Origin: Paraburkholderia solitsugae
Lineage (GTDB): Bacteria; Pseudomonadota; Gammaproteobacteria; Burkholderiales; Burkholderiaceae
Reading direction: 5' to 3'
DNA: 64,000 nucleotides
Assembly: GCF_013177695.1 (NCBI RefSeq)
Contig: NZ_WOEY01000064.1
Location: 1 to 64,000 of the forward strand
Shown here: in pieces, positions 8,605 to 15,777 of the stretch
How the letters are laid out: each line of letters begins with the position of its first letter
Position numbering within the stretch: position 1 is the first letter of the stretch
The notes under the pieces: generated by a model
What the model was told of the DNA's origin: nothing
The model's database searches: none
What the model saw: only the letters and a program-made list of their open reading frames with translations
Translations under genes and position numbers: made by a program

Positions 8605-9315
8605 TCAGAACAACTCTGCCTTGATCAAACCGTATTCAACAAAGGGAGTCGCGGCCGTGCCGTTTTCCAGCGCGCGTTCGCGCAGCTTGAGCGCGAGCGA
8701 CTCGTTGCCTTGCAAGAGCGGAGAATCCTCCTTGAATGGCTTACCGACGACCGCGAATACGAGGCCGTTCCATTTCTTGACGAAGTCGTCTTCCATGACG
8801 ATGCGGTTGCCGAGGGCGGGGTCGGCAATGAAGATGCGGCCGTCTTCCGCGTGTTTGACGATGACGAAGTGCTCGTAGCCGTCGCTGTTCATCAGCACGA
8901 GCACGGGAATCTGCAGGTGATAAAGCGCTTCAGAGGTGACGCGGAAACCTCGGCCGCGCAGGCCGATTGTTTCGACGAACTTCTTCATGTCGAGCATCGA
9001 GAAGCCGTTCTTGACCACCACCTCTGGTGTCGAAAACACCATCATCCGGCGGATCATTTCGGTTTCTGGAATGTCGATGCCGTAGCCGTACTTCAGCAAC
9101 GTGGCCAGAGCGGCCGAGCCGCAGCTGTAGTCGTAACGCTGCGAAACGATGTGGTTGTAGCGTAGCTCGCGGATCGAGCGCACGTTCATGTTGAACGGCA
9201 CGCCCGCTGCGGCGTTCATGGAAAGGGCACTCTGCGCATGACCCGTCTGTGACAGCACGAGTCCGGCGAAGAGTGCCGCAAAAAAGCCATGCGTTGCCCT
9301 GCTCACCCCGAACAT
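8605..9315 (-). CDS. fapD: FapD-like C39 family cysteine peptidase
   Basis: FapD is the periplasmic C39-type cysteine protease needed for Fap secretion in Pseudomonas. This 236-residue protein has a signal peptide (about 1-27) and the complete C39 catalytic set: oxyanion Gln59 and nucleophile Cys65 in QRYDYSCGSAAL, His149 in YEHFVIVKH, and Asp165 in IADPALGNR. It is a stand-alone peptidase with no ABC transporter domains, unlike bacteriocin exporters. A strong hairpin separates it from fapC upstream, and GGGGGGAT precedes its ATG. This is the firmest single-gene identification in the operon. Confidence 0.9.
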   Translation of the reverse strand: MFGVSRATHGFFAALFAGLVLSQTGHAQSALSMNAAAGVPFNMNVRSIRELRYNHIVSQRYDYSCGSAALATLLKYGYGIDIPETEMIRRMMVFSTPEVVVKNGFSMLDMKKFVETIGLRGRGFRVTSEALYHLQIPVLVLMNSDGYEHFVIVKHAEDGRIFIADPALGNRIVMEDDFVKKWNGLVFAVVGKPFKEDSPLLQGNESLALKLRERALENGTAATPFVEYGLIKAELF

Positions 9316-9334
9316 GGTCTATCCCCCCCAGGGG

Positions 9335-9370
9335 AGACAACCGGTCAGCCCGAAGGCTGACCGGTTGTCT
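9335..9370 (-). promoter_or_regulatory. Perfect UUCG-capped hairpin between fapC and fapD
   Basis: Arms AGACAACCGGTCAGCC (9335-9350) and its exact complement (9355-9370) enclose a four-base loop that reads UUCG in the leftward mRNA, closed by a C-G pair. No U-run follows; the next bases are CCCC. It therefore looks like an mRNA-stabilising or processing hairpin, or a weak attenuator, and not a classic terminator. Confidence 0.85.
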
Positions 9371-9417
9371 TCCTGCTATACAGCTTTAGTTGCTGATTAC
9401 CGACTACTGACTACTGA

Positions 9418-10821
9418 TTACTGATGCGACACGCTGGCGATTGCAAGGCCGTTGTGTTGCAGGTTGCCTACGCCCGATGCGATATTCACACCGATGTTGC
9501 CGTCAGCATGGTTGAGAGCACCCGCGCCGAGGATCGCCGAGCCGGTGAACTGGCCATTGACGCCTGCGTCCGCGGTCTGGCAGTTCTGGTCGCTGGCGAT
9601 AACTTCGCCACCTTGCATGCCGCCTTTGTCATGCCCCCAGCCCATACCGCCGCTGCTGCTGCTGTCCGTCGTAGCCGATGCTGCCAGGCTGTTGTTCTGC
9701 ACGTTGCCCACACCCGAGGCCACGTTCACACCGATATTGCCCGTCGCATTGGCCAGTGCGTTTGCGCCGACGGAAGCCACGAAGTTGAAGTCACCCACTT
9801 TCGCTGTGCCGTCCGACGTTTGGGTCGAGTAGATCTGTGCGGTACCGAACACGGGGCCGACATCCATGTTCGACAGCGCGGCGTCGTTGGACTGGGCGTT
9901 GTCTGCGCCGGAGGAGATGTTGACGCCGATGTTGCCGCTTGCGTTAGCCAGCGCGCCCTTGCCGATGCTGGCGGACATCTTCGTCGCCTTTTCGGTGTCG
10001 ATGTGCTGGGTGATGGTGCCCATGACCGTGATGGAGCCGCTGTTGTCATCGTAGTTATGGGTCCAGCCGTAGGCGTGGCTGCCTTCCGAGTAGCTGGAGC
10101 TCACCTTGTAGCCATGGCCGCTGTTGGTTTCCGTCGCTGTGCTCTGGCTGGCTGCTGCGTAGCCGCCGAACGCCACGCCGTAGCCGGCTGCCTGGGCTGC
10201 AAAGCCGCCGCCGTAGTTGTCCGAGGCGTGGGTGTTCAGTGCGCCAGCGAAGCCTGCTGCTGCGCCACCGAAGATGACGCTCCCAACATGGCCGAGACCG
10301 GCGATAAAGCCCGCTGCGAGGAAGCCGTTCGCGGAGGCATGCGTGTTTACGTAGTTGTAGCCTTTATACGACGATTCGACGCCCGTCGCGAAGCCGCCGC
10401 CTGCGATAAAGGCGGCGCTCGACGAGGCCGTCTTGCTTTGCGTGTTGGTCTTGTCATAGGCCCAGGCGTTGCTGCTAAACGACTGGCTCACGCCCCAGCC
10501 ACTGCCACCGCCACTCGCATGGTTCCAGCTTTTCGTCGTATCGATTGTCGTGGTCACCTTGCCGCTGGTGTAGCTCTGCGGCGGCGTCTTCATGTTGACA
10601 TCGCCGATGTCCACGTTTTGCGTGTTGTTGACCGTGGCGCCGGAGCTGCTCGATACATCGACCTTGCCGCGCAGCGTAATGAAGCCGAATTCGCCGATGT
10701 CGGTATAGACGTTCGTTGCCGTAAAGAGCTCAGCCGGGTCGCAGCCGGCCGTGCATTCGGCGTAAGCGGAACTTGCTGCCATCGTCGACAGGACAGCCGC
10801 TGCAATGATAGTGCGCTTCAT
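9418..10821 (-). CDS. fapC: FapC-like major amyloid subunit
   Basis: This is a 467-residue secreted protein with a signal peptide (1-21, ending AYA), a Ser/Thr/Asn-rich N-terminal part, an Ala/Gly/Tyr-rich middle, and three C-terminal repeats starting near residues 296, 361 and 441. Each repeat carries GNIGVN(I/V)(S/A)SG followed by (N/D)NxQxN, the Gly-Asn-Gln pattern of FapB/FapC amyloid repeats. Spacers of about 50-65 residues separate them, as in FapC. Three Cys residues are present (two near the mature N-terminus in ECTAGC, one in DQNCQT). It has the fapC position and is the largest substrate, so it is probably the fibre subunit. GGAG precedes the ATG, 29 bases after the upstream gene. 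Confidence 0.8.
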   Translation of the reverse strand: MKRTIIAAAVLSTMAASSAYAECTAGCDPAELFTATNVYTDIGEFGFITLRGKVDVSSSSGATVNNTQNVDIGDVNMKTPPQSYTSGKVTTTIDTTKSWNHASGGGSGWGVSQSFSSNAWAYDKTNTQSKTASSSAAFIAGGGFATGVESSYKGYNYVNTHASANGFLAAGFIAGLGHVGSVIFGGAAAGFAGALNTHASDNYGGGFAAQAAGYGVAFGGYAAASQSTATETNSGHGYKVSSSYSEGSHAYGWTHNYDDNSGSITVMGTITQHIDTEKATKMSASIGKGALANASGNIGVNISSGADNAQSNDAALSNMDVGPVFGTAQIYSTQTSDGTAKVGDFNFVASVGANALANATGNIGVNVASGVGNVQNNSLAASATTDSSSSGGMGWGHDKGGMQGGEVIASDQNCQTADAGVNGQFTGSAILGAGALNHADGNIGVNIASGVGNLQHNGLAIASVSHQ

Positions 10822-10850
10822 GATGACGCTCCGATAAAGAGTGTGGCTCG

Positions 10851-11501
10851 TTAGAAAAAGGTGCCCGCCGGGGGACGGAGCACAAAACTGTTTGAACTGA
10901 CGTTACCCGAGCCGGCTGTCTGGTTGATCTGAACGATCCCACTGACGTTCTTGAGCGCGTCCGCACCGATGGACACCTCACGTGCGTCGTGGTTGTCGCC
11001 AGACTTTCCCAGACCACCGCCCTTGGCGGTCGTAGCGGATAGCACCCCATCCGCTACGATCTCCGCTTCAACCGGTCCAGAACCAATTACGGCGCTGTTC
11101 CGCTGAAGATTCCCTACACCCGCCGACTGATTCACTTCGATAAGGCCAGAGGTGTTTGAAAATGCATCATTGCTGATCGTGCTTTTCGCGGCCGTCGTCC
11201 GGGCGTTCGTGGACGCGCTCTGTGAGCTTCCGATCAGATTGAGAGGGACTTGTCCGTTGGTGAACACGCCCTGATTCGCTTGCACGTTGTCGAGACCCGC
11301 TGACTCATTGATGGCAACGACGCCAGTCGCGCCGTTGGCCGCGCCGTTGCCGATCACCGACTGCGCGTCGACGAGCGCGGGTGGCGTTTGCGCGTGTGCC
11401 GCGACGCTCGCAAGACCCAGCAGCGCACAGACCATCAGGGGCCAGCGCGGTTGTTTGCGTGACGGAAGGCGCTTCGTTGCCGACGCGTGCGTCGTCTTCA
11501 T
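10851..11501 (-). CDS. fapB: FapB-like amyloid nucleator
   Basis: This 216-residue exported protein has a basic N-terminus, a hydrophobic signal segment ending AHA (about residue 37), and three imperfect 30-residue repeats at about 49-78, 108-137 and 177-206. The shared pattern is (A/T/V)SG or ATG, then xxxxN(E/Q)(S/T)AGxxNxxxN, matching the repeats of the FapC-like protein downstream. FapB is the minor nucleator in Pseudomonas and is encoded just before fapC, as here. Its ATG overlaps the preceding stop in an ATGA arrangement, so translation should be coupled. Confidence 0.75.
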   Translation of the reverse strand: MKTTHASATKRLPSRKQPRWPLMVCALLGLASVAAHAQTPPALVDAQSVIGNGAANGATGVVAINESAGLDNVQANQGVFTNGQVPLNLIGSSQSASTNARTTAAKSTISNDAFSNTSGLIEVNQSAGVGNLQRNSAVIGSGPVEAEIVADGVLSATTAKGGGLGKSGDNHDAREVSIGADALKNVSGIVQINQTAGSGNVSSNSFVLRPPAGTFF

Positions 11502-11986
11502 TTCATGGCTCCTAAAGCAGCGCCGAGGGGGGCGAGGGCACCGTTGACCGACTGGGCGATCGAGCCGCCGATTCCGCCGGCGCCGCCGAAGCTGGCGCCT
11601 GCGCCAACCGGAACGGAATTGCCGTTGCCTGCGAGCATGTGCTGGACGCCGTTGGTGCCGACCAGCGCCGACATAAAGCCGTTGCCGGTGATGCCGCTGG
11701 TGCCGTGCGCGCCGTTCAGATCGAGATCGCTGGCGGTCGAGCCGAGCGCGCCGTCGAAGGCCGCGGTCGGGAAGGTTTGGACCTGCACGGAAATCGGGTC
11801 CTGGCTCTTCGGCACCGGGACGAACGCGTCGCGTGGCGTGATGTCACGCTCGATGACGAGGTTGCCCGGCTCGGTCGACTGCGCGGCCGCGCCCGTCACG
11901 GTGCCGGCAGCGAGCACGCCGAGCAGCGCGCACAGCAGGGCTGCGCAGGGGCGGCAACTGCTCGGCTTCTGGGTTGAGGCGTTCAT
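11498..11986 (-). CDS. Exported protein of unknown function, second gene of the fap-like operon
   Basis: I do not recognise this 162-residue protein. It has a signal peptide (about 1-36, ending AAAQ), a short polar region with charged residues (VIERDITPRDAF), and a Gly/Ala/Ser-rich C-terminus (GASFGGAGGIGGS). There are Cys residues only in the signal segment. AAGGA precedes the ATG at 11986 (MNASTQKPSS); a longer frame extends upstream but overlaps the first gene. It overlaps fapB by four bases. Its position fits fapA, the product of which affects fibre composition in Pseudomonas, but nothing in the sequence confirms that. Confidence 0.75.
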   Translation of the reverse strand: MNASTQKPSSCRPCAALLCALLGVLAAGTVTGAAAQSTEPGNLVIERDITPRDAFVPVPKSQDPISVQVQTFPTAAFDGALGSTASDLDLNGAHGTSGITGNGFMSALVGTNGVQHMLAGNGNSVPVGAGASFGGAGGIGGSIAQSVNGALAPLGAALGAMK

Positions 11987-12048
11987 GTCAGTTCCTTGCG
12001 GGCGGACGATCGGTCGGTGCGGTGTTGGGCAGCGAGCAGGTCGTTGCG

Positions 12049-12585
12049 CTAATTTCTCTGGTAGCTCGTCACGTTGCCTTGTGCGGAGCGGGCGACGTCG
12101 ACGGGAACCGGCAACTGCGACGGCGGGGCGATTTCGTCCCACAGCGTCACGCCGTTGCCGCGCATCATTTGCGGCGTCGCGGAGACCATCACCATGCCGC
12201 CAAAGCCGCCGCGCTGGCTGGACAGCGCCTGATCGTCCAGCACGAGGTCGTTTACTAGCGGGGCGTCGGCGGGGATGCTCAGCGCGTTGCCGGCCAGATC
12301 GCTGTGTGACGCGGCGCTGTCGTCCGTGCCGGCCACGGTGTTTTGCACCGCAGCGGGGCTCGCCGTACCGGTAGCCGCCGTGTCCCGGGCCGCCACCGCT
12401 GCGAGCGTCGTGCTCGCGAGGGTGGCGGAGCCGGCATCGGCGGTTTCGGACATTGCGGCGGATTGGGGCAGTGTGAATTCCTGTGCATTGACGCCAACTG
12501 GTAGCACGATCAAAGCGGCCGCGGCGGCGCATAGTGCGGCGCAAGGTGCAATGCTGCTCAGGTCGATGCGGAAAGCGAGTCGCAT
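12049..12585 (-). CDS. Exported protein of unknown function, first gene of the fap-like operon
   Basis: This is a 178-residue protein with a clear signal peptide (about 1-34, ending VNA) and an Ala/Ser/Thr-rich low-complexity middle. A more ordered C-terminal part contains LVLDDQALSSQRGGFGGMV and LWDEIAP. The LDDQxLxxxRGG(F)xGM stretch looks like a short conserved motif, but I cannot name the family. AAGGAG lies eight bases before the ATG at 12585, and the sigma-54 promoter at 12612-12630 lies just upstream, so this is the promoter-proximal gene. It could be a fapA counterpart or a specific addition to this operon type. Confidence 0.75.
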   Translation of the reverse strand: MRLAFRIDLSSIAPCAALCAAAAALIVLPVGVNAQEFTLPQSAAMSETADAGSATLASTTLAAVAARDTAATGTASPAAVQNTVAGTDDSAASHSDLAGNALSIPADAPLVNDLVLDDQALSSQRGGFGGMVMVSATPQMMRGNGVTLWDEIAPPSQLPVPVDVARSAQGNVTSYQRN

Positions 12586-12611
12586 GATGTATCTCCTTGG
12601 TGCACAGCATT

Positions 12612-12630
12612 TAGCGAAACGTGTGCCATG
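12612..12630 (-). promoter_or_regulatory. Sigma-54 (-24/-12) promoter of the fap-like operon
   Basis: On the minus strand the sequence reads TGGCACACGTTTCGC. The -24 element TGGCAC is perfect, the spacer is exactly five bases, and the -12 element is TCGC against a consensus of TTGC. The invariant GG and GC dinucleotides are ten bases apart as required. The predicted start near 12602 gives a leader of about 17 bases that contains the AAGGAG site. The operon is flanked on both sides by sigma-54 activators. Confidence 0.75.
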
Positions 12631-12807
12631 AGTCGCAATCCATTGGTGCGTCTGGATGTGACCCGCATACCTCGGAGTAACAAGGGAGAAATCAGACAAA
12701 AACGTTTCAGCGCTGTAACGGCAGGCAGAAAATACCTGCAATTCGTTAAATCCGAAGGTATGAACTACCTGAGGGTGAACGCCAGGAAAAGCGCTTCCAC
12801 TTCGGTT

Positions 12808-12826
12808 TTATTCATAAGCTGAATAA
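12808..12826. promoter_or_regulatory. Candidate activator-binding dyad
   Basis: TTATTCA, five bases, TGAATAA: a perfect seven-base dyad about 205-225 bases upstream of the predicted fap transcript start. That distance and symmetry suit a Fis-type enhancer-binding activator. The binding specificity of these activators is unknown, so this is a candidate only. Confidence 0.35.
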
Positions 12827-12935
12827 GTCTCGATCGGCCGCCTGGCCTTGCTGGGAAAGGGGTCTCCGATTAAATTCGCATAATTGTTTTCCAAGTGGCG
12901 CGTGTATAGTAAGCTCTCGAAAACAGCTTCAGATT

Positions 12936-12957
12936 TAAAAAAGCCCGCTAACGGGCC
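12936..12957 (-). terminator. Orphan leftward terminator-like hairpin
   Basis: Read leftward, GCCCG-TTAG-CGGGC is followed by TTTTTT. No coding sequence precedes it on this strand between it and activator 2, so it may end a small RNA or insulate the fap promoter from read-through. Confidence 0.55.
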
Positions 12958-13121
12958 GTCTCAAACACACACGCCGCTTTCTTGGGGATCAGCTGTCCGC
13001 ACGGAATGGAATGGCCGTTCGGGTTTTGCTATTTCGCGAATCCCGAACGAGTCAGCGTGTCTGAACTTCGGTTCAGGTGCGTGCGTCATCCTTAACGTTC
13101 GTTGACGAGAGGATCTGAATA

Positions 13122-14516
13122 ATGGAACCCGCAACGCGGCAACTGATTTACGTTTCACGCGATCCGAGCGCGGAGCTGAACACCCGTTTCCATCAGCGCG
13201 GCTGGCATGTCGAAGTCGTGGGGTCGGCGCGCGATGTGCGCCGTGCTGTTCGCGCCGGAATGGCGGCGGGCGGCTTGCTGGATTTGTCTAGCGATTTTCA
13301 GCCACATGAAATCGCCGCCTTCGAGTCCTGCCTGACCATGCCGAACGTCGGCTGGGTCGCGGCGACCACGCCCGGACAATTGCAGGATGCGGCCTTGCGC
13401 CGGCTCGTACGGGACTATTGTTTCGACTATGTAACGGTGCCTTACTCGGGCGACAGGATCGTCGATTCGGTCGGTCACGCATACGGCATGATCTCGCTTG
13501 GCGAGCCGGCATCGAACGACGGTTCGCAAGGCGCTGAGGGCGAAATGGTCGGTTCGTGCGACGCGATGCTCGCGCTGTTCCGTTCGATCCGCAAAGTGGC
13601 GATGACCGACGCCCCGGTGTTCATTTCAGGCGAATCGGGCACGGGCAAGGAGTTGACCGCAGTCGCGATCCACGAACGCTCGGCGCGCCGCAATGCGCCT
13701 TTTGTGCCGATCAACTGCGGCGCGATTCCCCCGCATCTGTTGCAATCCGAACTATTTGGCTATGAGCGCGGCGCGTTCACCGGCGCGAATCAGCGCAAGA
13801 TCGGCCGCGTGGAAGCGGCCAACGGCGGCACGCTGTTTCTCGACGAAATTGGCGATCTGCCGCTCGAAAGCCAGGCGAGCCTGCTGCGCTTCCTGCAGGA
13901 ACGCAAAGTGGAGCGGCTGGGCGGTCACGGTTCGATTGACGTCGACGTGCGCATCATCTCGGCGACTCACGTGGATATGACGGCCGCGATGATCGAAGGG
14001 CGGTTCCGCTCCGACCTGTATCACCGTCTGTGCGTGCTGCAAATCGACGAACCCCCGTTGCGGGCACGCGGTAAGGATATCGAACTGCTTGCGCGGCACA
14101 TGCTGGAACGTTTCAAGAAAGATGCAAGCCGCCGCCTGCGCGGTTTCGCGCCCGACGCCATCGCAGCGCTGCATAACTACGGCTGGCCGGGCAACGTGCG
14201 CGAACTGATCAATCGCGTGCGGCGCGCCATCGTGATGTCGGAAGGGCGCGCGATCACAGCCCGCGATCTTGAGCTGGCCGAGTATGTGGAGATCGTGCCG
14301 GTGTCGCTCGCGCAGGCGCGCGAAGCGGCCGAGCGTCAGGCAATCGAGCTCGCGCTCCTGCGTCATCGCGGCCGTCTCGGCGACGCCGCGCAGGAACTCG
14401 GCATTTCGCGCGTGACGCTGTACCGCCTGCTGTGCTCACATGGCATGCGCCATATGGAAGGCGAACCGCTGCATACGCCACACGGCGAGTTGCCGGCCTC
14501 GGTGCCGCATCTTTGA
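13122..14516 (+). CDS. Sigma-54-dependent activator, VpsR type (activator 2)
   Basis: This 464-residue enhancer-binding protein has a VpsR-like degenerate receiver (about 5-125, with DYCFDYVTVP), an AAA+ domain with Walker A GESGTGKE (170-177), the GAFTGA loop (217-222) and Walker B LFLDEI (238-243), and a C-terminal Fis-type helix-turn-helix (SRVTLYRLLCSHGM). It aligns along its whole length with activator 1 except for that protein's N-terminal extension. AGAGGA precedes the ATG. It diverges from the fap-like operon and is the obvious candidate to act at its sigma-54 promoter. VpsR in Vibrio binds c-di-GMP and controls biofilm matrix genes; the same input here is inference. Confidence 0.92.
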   Translation: MEPATRQLIYVSRDPSAELNTRFHQRGWHVEVVGSARDVRRAVRAGMAAGGLLDLSSDFQPHEIAAFESCLTMPNVGWVAATTPGQLQDAALRRLVRDYCFDYVTVPYSGDRIVDSVGHAYGMISLGEPASNDGSQGAEGEMVGSCDAMLALFRSIRKVAMTDAPVFISGESGTGKELTAVAIHERSARRNAPFVPINCGAIPPHLLQSELFGYERGAFTGANQRKIGRVEAANGGTLFLDEIGDLPLESQASLLRFLQERKVERLGGHGSIDVDVRIISATHVDMTAAMIEGRFRSDLYHRLCVLQIDEPPLRARGKDIELLARHMLERFKKDASRRLRGFAPDAIAALHNYGWPGNVRELINRVRRAIVMSEGRAITARDLELAEYVEIVPVSLAQAREAAERQAIELALLRHRGRLGDAAQELGISRVTLYRLLCSHGMRHMEGEPLHTPHGELPASVPHL

Positions 14517-14562
14517 CGGGCTGAGTCACACACTTAAGCCGCCCACTTAGCTGCCGATATTT

Positions 14563-14658
14563 TCTCCGTGGCGCGCCCTGACCGGGCGCCGTCCGTCTGC
14601 GCTTGTTAAAATCGGGTTTTCCGCTCAATCTCCGTGGCGCATGCACCTGACCAGGTGC
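14563..14658 (+). promoter_or_regulatory. thyA promoter between two copies of a hairpin-forming repeat
   Basis: The 12-mer TCTCCGTGGCGC occurs at 14563-14574 and 14629-14640. Each copy is followed by a dyad centred on CCTGACC (GCGCCC-TGAC-CGGGCGC; GCACCTG-AC-CAGGTGC). An extended -10 box (TGTTAAAAT, 14604-14612) lies between them. The first copy would thus cover the -35 region and the second would lie in the thyA leader. Confidence 0.5.
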
Positions 14659-14680
14659 GCGCTTCGTCGAAGGAACCCGC

Positions 14681-15652
14681 ATGAAACAATACCTCGACCT
14701 CGTCCGCACGATTCTCGACACCGGCACGTGGCAGGAGAACCGCACCGGCATCCGCACCATCAGCATGCCGGGCGCCATGTTGCGCTTCGACCTCCAGCAG
14801 GGCTTTCCCGCCGTCACCACGAAAAAGCTGGCGTTCAAGTCGGCGGTGGGCGAACTGGTGGGGTTTCTGCGCGCCTCGCGCAGCGCCGCGGATTTTCGCG
14901 ATCTGGGCTGTAAGGTGTGGGACGCGAACGCCAACCAGAATCCGCAATGGCTCGCCAATCCGTATCGCCAGGGCCCGGACGATCTCGGCGACGTGTATGG
15001 CGTGCAGTGGCGCCAGTGGCCGGCCTATAAGGTGCTGGACGCAGGTGCAAGCGCGCAACTGGCCGACGCCACGGCGCGTGGCTTCCAGGTGGTGACGGAA
15101 TTCGAGGAAGACGGCAGCTCCAAGGTGCTGCTGTACAAGGCGATCGACCAGTTGCGGCAGTGTCTCGACACGATCATGCAGAACCCCGCCGACCGGCGAA
15201 TTTTGTTTCATGCCTGGAACCCGGCCGTGCTGGACCAGATCGCGCTGCCGGCTTGTCACCTGCTTTATCAGTTTCTGCCGAATGTCGCGCGGCGTGAAAT
15301 CTCGCTGTGTTTGTACATTCGCAGCAACGATGTCGGCCTCGGCACGCCGTTCAATCTGACCGAAGGCGCGGCGTTGCTGCATCTGGTCGGCCGCCTGACG
15401 GGCTATACGCCGCGCTGGTTCACCTACTTCATCGGCGACGCGCACATTTACGAGAACCAGCTCGATATGCTGCAGCAGCAGCTCACGCGCGAGCCTTACG
15501 AAAGCCCTGCTTTCGTGATCTCGGACCGTGTGCCGGACTATGCGAAAACGGGCGTCTATGAGCCGGAATGGCTCGAAAAGATCGAGCCGTCGGATTTCTC
15601 GCTGGTCGGCTACCGGCATCACGAGCCGCTGACAGCGCCGATGGCGGTCTGA
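14681..15652 (+). CDS. thyA: Thymidylate synthase
   Basis: This enzyme methylates dUMP to dTMP using methylenetetrahydrofolate, producing dihydrofolate that FolA recycles. The active-site Cys is in LPACHLLYQF, and the C-terminus (APMAV) is the usual conserved tail. It has 323 residues against 264 in E. coli; the excess is an insertion in the first half (about residues 85-150), a form I associate with Burkholderia. GAAGGA precedes the ATG. A bidirectional terminator follows. Confidence 0.97.
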   Translation: MKQYLDLVRTILDTGTWQENRTGIRTISMPGAMLRFDLQQGFPAVTTKKLAFKSAVGELVGFLRASRSAADFRDLGCKVWDANANQNPQWLANPYRQGPDDLGDVYGVQWRQWPAYKVLDAGASAQLADATARGFQVVTEFEEDGSSKVLLYKAIDQLRQCLDTIMQNPADRRILFHAWNPAVLDQIALPACHLLYQFLPNVARREISLCLYIRSNDVGLGTPFNLTEGAALLHLVGRLTGYTPRWFTYFIGDAHIYENQLDMLQQQLTREPYESPAFVISDRVPDYAKTGVYEPEWLEKIEPSDFSLVGYRHHEPLTAPMAV

Positions 15653-15688
15653 GTGGCGGTCTAAACCTTCGCCTGCAGCCTGCCCAAA

Positions 15689-15725
15689 GAAAAACCCCCG
15701 CGATGTGAATCGCGGGGGTTTTTTC
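15689..15725. terminator. Bidirectional terminator between thyA and the DUF6600 gene
   Basis: AAACCCCCGCGAT and ATCGCGGGGGTTT form a stem with a four-base loop, flanked by an A-run and a T-run, between two convergent genes. Confidence 0.9.
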
Positions 15726-15777
15726 TTGCCGACTTCCGTCTATCAGGTCGTCAGCGCATTTAGCTGCGCGCGTAACC

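Larger units (their letters stand above)
12586..13121. promoter_or_regulatory. Divergent control region of the fap-like operon and activator 2
   Basis: This gene-free stretch of 536 bases is more AT-rich than its surroundings. Leftward it holds the sigma-54 promoter (12612-12630) and two candidate activator sites: GCAGG-N9-CCTGC (12721-12739) and the 19-base dyad at 12808-12826. Rightward it holds a possible -10 box, TATAGT (12905-12910), which would leave activator 2 a leader of about 205 bases that includes a small UUCG-capped hairpin (CTGAAC/GTTCAG, 13061-13076). A leftward terminator-like hairpin (12936-12957) has no obvious gene to terminate. Confidence 0.6.

Noticed and set aside
8605..9315. 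Bacteriocin-processing ABC exporter
   Set aside because: Only the C39 domain is present, with a signal peptide. There is no ATPase or membrane domain and no double-glycine leader peptide gene nearby.
9335..9370. Rho-independent terminator after the fapC-like gene
   Set aside because: The stem is strong but is followed by CCCC and not a T-run, and the downstream genes have no visible promoter of their own.
9418..10821. Curli (CsgA/CsgB) instead of Fap
   Set aside because: The repeats lack the curlin Ser-x5-Gln-x4-Asn-x5-Gln pattern. The neighbours are a C39 peptidase and a coiled-coil barrel, not CsgE/F/G.
12958..13121. c-di-GMP riboswitch in the activator 2 leader
   Set aside because: I looked for GEMM-type conserved segments on both strands and did not see them. 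Only a simple UUCG hairpin is visible.
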